Shown here piece after piece: positions 16,331 to 23,779 of a stretch of DNA of 64,000 bases. A model generated the notes under the pieces. It was not told the DNA's origin and did not search any database. It saw only the letters and a list, made by a program, of their open reading frames with translations. The position numbers and the translations under genes are program-made. This DNA is from Cellvibrio sp. UBA7661 (GTDB taxonomy: Bacteria; Pseudomonadota; Gammaproteobacteria; Pseudomonadales; Cellvibrionaceae), in NCBI GenBank assembly GCA_002483365.1, contig DLHT01000011.1, positions 186,001-250,000 of the forward strand. Reading direction: 5' to 3'. The stretch's first letter is position 1. The number at the start of each line of letters is the position of its first letter.

Positions 16331-17079
16331 ATGCGTGAACACAGGTTAACCCAGGAAAAAAATGCCATCACTTTTTTCGCATCAACAAAGAAAAAAATGG
16401 CTTTTTATAGGCTAATTCAAGGTGTTGTTGCGCTATCGATAATTGCCCCCTGTGCCATTGCTGGTGCGGGAGATACATGTTCTATCACACTATCCGGAAT
16501 TGCTTTCACCAAGTGTTTGAATAATGCAGAAAAAATACAGTTGTTAATGATGGTGTGATGACATTAACAAGCGATGCCAAAACAGATTTTTTTAACGATC
16601 CCGGCAATGGCGAGGCTGTTGGTAATGCGCCTGTGCTGCTTACAAAGATAAATAATTCGAAGCCCTTCACGCTAACCGCAAAAGTAAGTCCGGAGTTCAA
16701 GCAGACTTATGATGCCGGTGCTTTGTATGTGTATGTATCGCCGACCTTGTGGCAGAAATTTGCATTTGAACGTGATGAAAGGGCGGTTAGCCGGATTGTC
16801 AGTGTTCGGACAATTGAAACCTCTGATGACAATAATCATCAAAGGATTGGCCAGCCGTCGGTGTATTTGAAAATTTCCTCTGATTCAAAAACCATTGCAT
16901 TTTATTTTTCGCAAGACAACAAGAACTGGAATTTGGCGAAGCTATATAAAAACGAATATTCCAAGGTTATTTGGGTGGGTGTCAGTTCACAATCACCGAT
17001 AGGTGACGGCAACAAAACCCTGTTTGAAAAGGTCTCCCTGACCAACGAAAGCGTTAAAGACTTCAGAATGGGAATTTAA
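16331..17079 (+). pseudogene. Secreted DUF1349 (lectin/glucanase-fold) protein, split by a frameshift
   Basis: Two overlapping frames together make one DUF1349-type protein. The 5' frame, from ATG 16331 with GAGG seven bases upstream, encodes a signal peptide (VVALSIIAPCAIAGAG) and the first mature residues up to LNNAEK, then runs to TGA 16556-16558. The 3' frame continues with NTVVNDGVMTLTSDAKTDFF and the rest of the domain to TAA 17077-17079. Adding one A to the A6 tract at 16530-16535 fuses them smoothly. DUF1349 proteins have a concanavalin-like beta sandwich and are often secreted with carbohydrate-related roles. The break may be a true mutation, a sequencing error or a slippage site. 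Typed as pseudogene because it is interrupted; it may still be expressed. Confidence 0.7.
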
Positions 17080-17092
17080 TGGACATAATAGG

Positions 17093-17653
17093 ATGAAAGA
17101 CTTATCAGTTTTACCCGAGGGATTGCCCATTCCAATCGATGATGGTGCTTGCAACCATCTGGTTGGTTTTCAGCTGCCGTCGATGCAACTATCAAGTTCG
17201 TCAGGACGGCTTATTAATTTAGCGACAGAAGTCGGCGTTACTGTTGTATATTTTTATCCCTTGATCGGGCACCCGGATGCACCGCCAATGATTGGTTGGA
17301 ATGACATTCCGGGTGCGCGTGGGTGTACGCCGCAATCCTGCGCATTCAGGGATCTGAATAGCGAATTTAGTAATATGGGCGTTCAAGTTTTTGGTGCGAG
17401 CTCGCAACCTCTGGATGCACAACAAGAAGCCGTTTCCCGTTTGCATTTACCCTTTGAGCTATTGAACGATTCTTCGCTTGGGTTTGCGGCAGCACTGGCA
17501 TTACCCACGTTTGAATATAACGGGCTTGAACTGATAAAACGATTGACCCTGATTGTAGAAAACGGTGTAGTTATCAAAGTGTTTTACCCGGTCTTTCCGC
17601 CCAACCAAAATGCATCCCATGTGATGGATTGGCTAAAGTCCCGCTTTAAATAA
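17093..17653 (+). CDS. Peroxiredoxin-like protein (AhpC/TSA, Bcp-type)
   Basis: Thiol peroxidase-like protein of 186 residues with a thioredoxin fold. The active segment IPGARGCTPQSCAFRD (Cys78 and Cys83) has the spacing of the bacterioferritin-comigratory-protein group, with a peroxidatic cysteine and a resolving cysteine five residues later. The N-terminal part has the usual beta strand VGVTVVYFYPLIG, and the middle QVFGASSQPLDAQQEAVSRL matches the peroxiredoxin helix. There is an insertion before the active site (HPDAPPMIGWND) compared with Bcp. No signal peptide. It starts 13 bp after the DUF1349 gene, probably in one operon. Confidence 0.85.
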   Translation: MKDLSVLPEGLPIPIDDGACNHLVGFQLPSMQLSSSSGRLINLATEVGVTVVYFYPLIGHPDAPPMIGWNDIPGARGCTPQSCAFRDLNSEFSNMGVQVFGASSQPLDAQQEAVSRLHLPFELLNDSSLGFAAALALPTFEYNGLELIKRLTLIVENGVVIKVFYPVFPPNQNASHVMDWLKSRFK

Positions 17654-17720
17654 CGCAAATCGCGTTTTACAGCATGCTCATCGCAGAATATACATCGCAG
17701 AGTATACAAAGAGACAGTTC

Positions 17721-18554
17721 ATGAAATTTTTTCAAATCACTATCGCGTTCACGCTTACCCTTTTATTATTGGGTTGCACGAATCTCAAAGAGGTTCAAGA
17801 TTTCGCTGGCCAGTCGGCTGCATTGTCGGGATACACGGAACTAACCACACGTTTTCGCGATACTTATTATCGCGAGCAGCCTTATGTGTCGGGTGAGGCT
17901 GCGCAATTGGCGCAGCAAAATGATGCCCGTCGCAAAGCTGCCTATGAAGACCTGCTAAAAATCCATCAAACTGCCGCACTGTATATGCAGACCTTGGCCA
18001 AATTGGCCGGTGATAAATCGTTTGACGTTTCACCGAATATTGATTCCCTTTCATCAGGGATAAAATCCTATCCCGAATTAGGCATTGATAAAACCCAAGC
18101 CGATGCTACTTCCGGCCTTGCCAAAATCCTCGCAAAATGGGCGACATCGTCTTACCTGCAATATGCAGTGAGGGATTTTATCAAGGAGGGCAATGAGCCG
18201 TTGCAAACCACATTGGATGGGATGAAAAAATTAGTCGATTATTATCAAAAAACAAATGATAACGAATGGAAGACTATTAACGGATTGTTGGAGGTGGAGC
18301 TGTCATTTGTGGATGAATCAGACTCTAAGCTTCTTGCAACACTTGCCCGAGCACACCAGCAAACCAAAGCATTTGAGTATGAGCAGGCCGATAAAAAATA
18401 TCAGGAAGCGAAAAAAGGAATTCAAACAATTGCGAAAGGGCACCAATTGTTATTTGATAATCTGGATAAACTCTCCAAACAAGAAATTAAGGATTCGCTA
18501 AAACAGTTTTCACGCGATATCAAAGACATCAACAAACATATTGAATCGATGTAA
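17721..18554 (+). CDS. Hypothetical lipoprotein, helical, 277 aa
   Basis: Not a family I recognise. A lipoprotein signal peptide ends in LLLLGC with the lipid-bearing Cys19 followed by TN, which does not give the inner-membrane Asp+2 signal, so outer-membrane placement is likely. The remaining 258 residues are predicted nearly all helical with heptad-like stretches (YEQADKKYQEAKKGIQTIAK), as in periplasmic coiled-coil proteins. It is followed 34 bp later by a small helical protein with a good ribosome site, and the pair may work together. Confidence 0.75.
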   Translation: MKFFQITIAFTLTLLLLGCTNLKEVQDFAGQSAALSGYTELTTRFRDTYYREQPYVSGEAAQLAQQNDARRKAAYEDLLKIHQTAALYMQTLAKLAGDKSFDVSPNIDSLSSGIKSYPELGIDKTQADATSGLAKILAKWATSSYLQYAVRDFIKEGNEPLQTTLDGMKKLVDYYQKTNDNEWKTINGLLEVELSFVDESDSKLLATLARAHQQTKAFEYEQADKKYQEAKKGIQTIAKGHQLLFDNLDKLSKQEIKDSLKQFSRDIKDINKHIESM

Positions 18555-18588
18555 TAACCGCAATTAAAAGGACATACAGGAGGCCGTT

Positions 18589-19017
18589 ATGGCGTTAGCT
18601 ACCTCAATGCAAGTCGAAGCAGTTGCTGCTGAACTCACTGGTTGCGCAGATGTTATTCACGAACGTTTAATGAAAGCGATAAAACGCAAAGAAATTGAGC
18701 GCGCCGATGCCCAGCTTATATTTCAGGATGAGATTGTCCTTCGCCAAAAAGCAAACGGGTTGTATATCGATGCAGCTAATTGTGTGGTATCAGAATTGGT
18801 TGAATCGCAAAAAAGTATGATGAATACAATCGGAACTGCCAGACAGCGACTTAAAAATATCAAAAATATTGCTATGTTTATTGATTTAACCGCCGACTTA
18901 ATTGTACTTGCAGCAGCAATCAGCGCTGCAAAGCCACCGGCTATTCTGGCGGCGTTAAAAGAAATCAAAAAAGACTGCGAAGAAATGAGCCAGTCAACAA
19001 AACGGCAGCAGCAATAA
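18589..19017 (+). CDS. Hypothetical helical protein, 142 aa
   Basis: Unknown family. The start is firm: AGGAGG lies 5 nt before ATG 18589. The product has 142 residues, no signal peptide, and is predicted helical throughout, with one moderately hydrophobic stretch (MFIDLTADLIVLAAAISAA) that could be a membrane hairpin or a buried helix, and a glutamine-rich basic tail. It follows the lipoprotein gene on the same strand with a 34-bp gap, so the two are likely cotranscribed. What they do is unknown. Confidence 0.7.
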   Translation: MALATSMQVEAVAAELTGCADVIHERLMKAIKRKEIERADAQLIFQDEIVLRQKANGLYIDAANCVVSELVESQKSMMNTIGTARQRLKNIKNIAMFIDLTADLIVLAAAISAAKPPAILAALKEIKKDCEEMSQSTKRQQQ

Positions 19018-19116
19018 ACCCCCTCCTGAAAATCAGTTATGCATCGCGCTGGTGTGATCCCAATTCTTTTTTCAATCGAATAAAGCATTGAAATAGTCTT
19101 TCTCCAGGTGCTTGCT

Positions 19117-20184
19117 GTGAAACCCATTAATACATTTGATGTTGTTGTGATTGGTGCTGGTATGGCGGGCATCACCGCTGCTGCGCGTTTGCGCTCGGCT
19201 GGGTGGAGCGTGTGTGTATTGGAAAAATCCCATAATCCGGGTGGGCGCATGGCAACGCGCGATAAACCGGAAGGCTGTTGGGATCACGGCGCGCAATACT
19301 TTACCGCCAAGTCCGTTGAATTTCGTGCGCAGGTTCAGCAGTGGCTCGCTGAGGGTTCGGTCGCACAATGGAAATCACCCATAGCGGTGTGGGATGGTGA
19401 ACAATTGAGTGCGAGCCGTTCACGCGAGCGGTTCATCGGAATGCCGCGCATGAAATCGCCGCTGCTGGATATGGCTGAAGGTTTGCACATTGTTTACAAC
19501 GCATTGGTCACGCAGATTACTCATCGCACTGATGATTGGATTATTGAAGCGGCCAATTCTATATGGTGTGCGCATTGTGTCATTATTGCTTTGCCTGCAC
19601 CTCAAACTCGCGCACTACTGCCCACCGGATCAGAAGCGCATTCGGTGGCAAACAGTGTGGAAATGGAACCGTGTCTTGCGTTGATGATGCAAGCCAGCAA
19701 ACCGCTCGGCTTGCCGTTCGCGGCTGCATTTGTGAATGAGGGAATACTCGGGTGGATTGCACACAACAATCGAAAACCCGGCCGTGCAGCGGGAGAACAT
19801 TATTTGTTGCATGCGACGGGAGAGTGGTCGCGCCAGCATCTTGATGCCTCACCCGAATGGGTGCAAAGCGCGATGCTCGCTGAATTTAATCGTTTGCTCG
19901 CACATTGGCTGCCGGGCAACAAAATTCCTGGCGTGTATCCGCGTTATTTCCATCGCTGGCGATTTGCAAAAGCGTCTTCAAGCGCGGCGCATCTCAAATC
20001 AGTATGGCCCGAACTGGGTTTGGCGCTCGCCGGTGATTGGTTGGGGGATGGGCGCATTGAAGCTGCTTATTGCTCCGGTCTGGCAGCGGCGAATGCGCTA
20101 TTGAATGAGTCGGTGTCGGTTTCTGCATCGGTTACGGATACTCGACCAAATATCCGTACGACAGAAGATAAAGCGCCGTTTTAA
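19117..20184 (+). CDS. FAD-dependent amine oxidase / renalase-like protein
   Basis: Predicted NAD(P)/FAD-binding oxidoreductase of the amine-oxidase (renalase-like) group; substrate unknown. The N-terminus has the dinucleotide motif VVIGAGMAGITAAARL, the second FAD motif LEKSHNPGGRMATR, and DHGAQYFTAKSVEF; the C-terminus has ALAGDWLGDGRIEAAYCSG, which closes the FAD site. I choose GTG 19117 because AGGTG precedes it by eight bases; GTG 19108 is also in frame. The last 53 bp overlap, tail to tail, the end of the helicase gene on the other strand. Confidence 0.88.
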   Translation: MKPINTFDVVVIGAGMAGITAAARLRSAGWSVCVLEKSHNPGGRMATRDKPEGCWDHGAQYFTAKSVEFRAQVQQWLAEGSVAQWKSPIAVWDGEQLSASRSRERFIGMPRMKSPLLDMAEGLHIVYNALVTQITHRTDDWIIEAANSIWCAHCVIIALPAPQTRALLPTGSEAHSVANSVEMEPCLALMMQASKPLGLPFAAAFVNEGILGWIAHNNRKPGRAAGEHYLLHATGEWSRQHLDASPEWVQSAMLAEFNRLLAHWLPGNKIPGVYPRYFHRWRFAKASSSAAHLKSVWPELGLALAGDWLGDGRIEAAYCSGLAAANALLNESVSVSASVTDTRPNIRTTEDKAPF

Positions 20185-23100
20185 CAGGCAGATTTTCGGT
20201 GGCGGATAACAATTTTTTATATCCCTGCAGCTGGCTTTGGTAAGTTTTTTTCTGCTGTTCGATGAACTCATCCAGAGTGCAGCTGCTTTCTGCTTCACTG
20301 CTTTTGTAGTCCACAATCCAACGAACCCCGTTATCGACAAACGTTCGGTCAATAACGGATTCTTTTATATCCTGTTGTTTTTTTTGCATCAGCGATAACT
20401 CACACGCGCTCTGTTCATGGTCACTGTTCAACAACCAGCGGCCGGTGTCACTGGCTAAAATCCGGTAGATCGCCGCTGCTGTTTTCTGTAGGGCATTGTT
20501 GAGATTATCGCCATTCCAACCCAGTTGTTGTAACTGGATTTTCCAAAAAGGTTTTTGCTGGGCAATAAAAATATCAGCATCGATAGTGGTTTGGCTGGTC
20601 ACCCATTTGTTTTCCACTATCGCCTGTAGCGCCGCATGGATAACAGTACCGGTGTGGCGCGCAAGGCGCGCGGCAGTGGTTTCAAATTCTGGCAGGTTGA
20701 GTGGATTGTCGGTCTCTACATCGTTAAGTAGTGTTGCATCGTTCAATAGTGTTGCATCAGAATGTTGCGTTTCACCCGGTGTTTGGCTGCTGGATGCTGC
20801 ATATTCATGACCGCGATAATCACTTAATAAATCAACTGTTTGTAATTCCGGTAAGCGCCAGTCAGGTTGCAAACGCAATAAATGTTGTAAGCCAGGTTGC
20901 TCGGTGTGGACACGAGTGGTGTTAGCCGAATTAATGTTGCTGTTAATTAATTCCGCCTGCTCGCGCACGAATGGCCAGATACTATGCAGCAGTGAATTTT
21001 TAGCGGGCGCTTGTAGCACGTCTTCTTTGGTGTTGATACACGCGATTAAATGCAATTGTTTAATCGCGCGCGTGCAGCCTACGTACAGCAACCGTGTGGA
21101 TTCAAACGCTTGTTGCTTTTCCTGCTCGCGGCGCATGAAAGTGTACAGCGCATCTTCTTCTTTTCCTGTTGGGGCGAGTGACCCTAGCAGTAATTGTTTT
21201 TCACCCTGATGATTAATGCGTTCTTGCCAGAGCAAAAGTTGCTTTTCATCTCTGCGTGCACTGCGATCTAACCCCGGAATAATCACCGTATCAAATTCAA
21301 GGCCTTTTGATTTATGGATGGTCATCACTTGCAAGCGCGCATCTGCATCCGCTTGCGGTGCTGCATATAAACGGTCGATTGCATTATTAAATGTTTGCCA
21401 GTCACCAATGCTTCCACCTTGCTCATGTTTATCCAGCAACGCAAAAAAACTTTGGATGTTGTCGCGGTCATTTTCATCCAATACCGTAGCGGGACCACCT
21501 AATGCCAGCCAACAACCTTCTACCCATTGTCGTAATGGTTTGCGATAACGATGGGCGAGCGTTTGCTGAAGCACAGGCACAACTCGCGCAAGAATACGCT
21601 GTGCATCGCTACTCATATTGTCAATGTGTTGGTAATGCTGCAATTGCGGCCACACCAGTGAGAACGCTCTTTCATTCAGGCGTGGATTGCGTTCACCTAA
21701 ATCTGTGGTCACGAGGGTATGAAGGTCGTAATTATCCAAACCACACCAAGGTGCACGCAATAGCGATAGCCACGCGATGCGATCTGCAGGGTTGAGCAAT
21801 GCACGTGTCAGTGATAACAAATCCATAATCACCATGCGGCTGGCGAGCCGGTCAATTTCAGTGGATTGATAACGCAAGCCCGCGGCGCTCAGTGCAGGTA
21901 AAATTTTCTGTAAGTGGGTGCGTGTGCGCACGAGTATCGCAATACTGCCGTCTGGGTTCTCGTGACGCGCCTGTTGAACCAGCTCAACTACTTTTGCGGC
22001 TTCTTGTTGTTGTGCATTAATGCGCGAGGGTACATCGTCATCGCTGCTTTCTTTGTTGTTGTCTCTATCGCTGTCTTTACCGCTGTCTTTATCAGTTGAA
22101 TAAGTGCACGCGTAAAAATTGACGGCATTGCCAGCAATCGCTGGTTTAAATGCAACCGAAGGCGAATAGCTCACTGCACCGCGACTGATATCGTCTTGTG
22201 CGGGAAATGCGTGTTGGAAAATATCGTTTACCCAATTAACCACACCGGCTTGCGAGCGAAAGTTAACGCGCAAATCCAGAGCGGTTAAGGCAACTGAACC
22301 AATTCCTTGTTGGCGTGCATCCAAAAACAAACCGACGTTCGCATTGCGAAATCCGTAACAACTTTGCATGCCGTCGCCCACAATAAATAAGGTGCGGCCA
22401 TCGCTGGTTTGCCAGCCATTGGTCAACTTACGTAAGAGTTCCAATTGCGGGCTTGCCGTATCCTGAAATTCATCCACCAAAATATGGCGGATGCGGTAAT
22501 CCAATTGCAGCGCAAGATCACTGGGGGAATCGTCATCGCCCAGTGCAACCAATGCAGCTTGGCTGATGGCGGTATAGTCAGTTGCGCTGAGTTGTTTGAA
22601 GACCAGGGTGAGTTGCGCGGCAAGCACGGGCAAAATACTGGTAAGGCTGTCCAGTAATTGCCATTGGTCGGCAGCGTACTCCGGCGCGGGTAGCGAGCGT
22701 ACTTCATGCAGTAATTGGTCTGCGCCGGGCGAGGTATCGCTAATTGCTGCGACTAATTCGCTAAAACGATTTTTTAAATCAGCATGTTCTTTTCCGGCAG
22801 GAAACCCTTCGGCTTTTGTTAAGCGCGCGCGATAAGTTCCACTGTTGGTCAACAATAAATCGGCAATTGCCAACCACTCCTGGACTGCTTCTGGTTCGGT
22901 AGCGGGTAAGCCATTGATGCCGAGTAATTCATGGATACGGTTTTTGCGTTCGCTTTCTTGTTGTAAGTGCGCTGCGGCGGCATCGGCAATGCTGCAAATT
23001 TCGCTGCTGTGCAATTGCAACAAAGTAGCAACCGATTCCAGATGTTCGCTGATCACCAGTTGCAACACATTTTCCAAATAAATGCGTGCATCTTCATGGC

Positions 23101-23779
23101 GAGCTTGCAACAGCACGCCAAGCCATTGCTCGCGTTTGGCGAGTAAGCTGATTAACAGATTTTCTACTGCGCCAAGGTTGTTATCCAAATGCCGCAGCAG
23201 GAGCATTAAATCATCACGCAAGGACGATTCTTGTTCGAGCAATGTAAATAATTCGCGCACCGCCAATCGATAGGCTTGGTTTGCATCTTCCAGTGTATCG
23301 GGTTGTGCGCCTATACCACTGGCGAGTGGTAATTGTTTGGTAATGGAGCGGCACAGGCTGTCAATGGTTTGCACCCGCAAACGCTGCGGGCTTTGCAATA
23401 AATTCCACTGCAATTCGCGGTCGCGCTGCAATACATCTTGTGCAAGTTGCCAGGTGCGGACTGCATGGGGATCTTGCGGCTGGGGTTGCTCTGCTGCTTG
23501 CCAAAGCGCGTGCATAATCCGGTCTTGCATTTCACCCGCTGCTTTGCGGGTAAAGGTGATAGCCAAAATTTCTTCCGGCTGCTCACAAGTGGCAAGCAGG
23601 GTGAGCACGCGCTGGGTAAGCAAACCGGTTTTACCGGAGCCTGCCGGTGCTGCGACTGCAAAAGACTGCTGTGGATTTAATGCATCAATCCGGACCTGCT
23701 GGTCAATTGGTTTATTTATTGGTTGATCTATTGGTTGTTTTGTCGATTGATTTATTACGTCAGTGGATGGGATGGACAT
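20132..23779 (-). CDS. AddA-like UvrD helicase-nuclease (double-strand break repair)
   Basis: A 1215-residue ATP-dependent exonuclease subunit. It carries the UvrD/SF1 helicase motifs: Walker A APAGSGKT (44-51), ITFTRKAAGEM, DEFQDT, VGDGMQSCYGF, TIHKSKGLEF and LLYVGCTRA, and a C-terminal RecB-type nuclease with IVDYKSS and YQSQLQGY. With the next gene it forms an AddAB-like pair that processes DNA ends. The N-terminal 28 residues are a degenerate repeat (KQPIDQPINKPIDQ), and low-complexity inserts occur later (DKDSGKDSDRDNN, DATLLNDATLLND). Its start codon shares one base with the stop of the upstream gene, implying coupled translation. Confidence 0.92.
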   Translation of the reverse strand: MSIPSTDVINQSTKQPIDQPINKPIDQQVRIDALNPQQSFAVAAPAGSGKTGLLTQRVLTLLATCEQPEEILAITFTRKAAGEMQDRIMHALWQAAEQPQPQDPHAVRTWQLAQDVLQRDRELQWNLLQSPQRLRVQTIDSLCRSITKQLPLASGIGAQPDTLEDANQAYRLAVRELFTLLEQESSLRDDLMLLLRHLDNNLGAVENLLISLLAKREQWLGVLLQARHEDARIYLENVLQLVISEHLESVATLLQLHSSEICSIADAAAAHLQQESERKNRIHELLGINGLPATEPEAVQEWLAIADLLLTNSGTYRARLTKAEGFPAGKEHADLKNRFSELVAAISDTSPGADQLLHEVRSLPAPEYAADQWQLLDSLTSILPVLAAQLTLVFKQLSATDYTAISQAALVALGDDDSPSDLALQLDYRIRHILVDEFQDTASPQLELLRKLTNGWQTSDGRTLFIVGDGMQSCYGFRNANVGLFLDARQQGIGSVALTALDLRVNFRSQAGVVNWVNDIFQHAFPAQDDISRGAVSYSPSVAFKPAIAGNAVNFYACTYSTDKDSGKDSDRDNNKESSDDDVPSRINAQQQEAAKVVELVQQARHENPDGSIAILVRTRTHLQKILPALSAAGLRYQSTEIDRLASRMVIMDLLSLTRALLNPADRIAWLSLLRAPWCGLDNYDLHTLVTTDLGERNPRLNERAFSLVWPQLQHYQHIDNMSSDAQRILARVVPVLQQTLAHRYRKPLRQWVEGCWLALGGPATVLDENDRDNIQSFFALLDKHEQGGSIGDWQTFNNAIDRLYAAPQADADARLQVMTIHKSKGLEFDTVIIPGLDRSARRDEKQLLLWQERINHQGEKQLLLGSLAPTGKEEDALYTFMRREQEKQQAFESTRLLYVGCTRAIKQLHLIACINTKEDVLQAPAKNSLLHSIWPFVREQAELINSNINSANTTRVHTEQPGLQHLLRLQPDWRLPELQTVDLLSDYRGHEYAASSSQTPGETQHSDATLLNDATLLNDVETDNPLNLPEFETTAARLARHTGTVIHAALQAIVENKWVTSQTTIDADIFIAQQKPFWKIQLQQLGWNGDNLNNALQKTAAAIYRILASDTGRWLLNSDHEQSACELSLMQKKQQDIKESVIDRTFVDNGVRWIVDYKSSEAESSCTLDEFIEQQKKTYQSQLQGYKKLLSATENLPVKTALYLLSYGYLVEYP

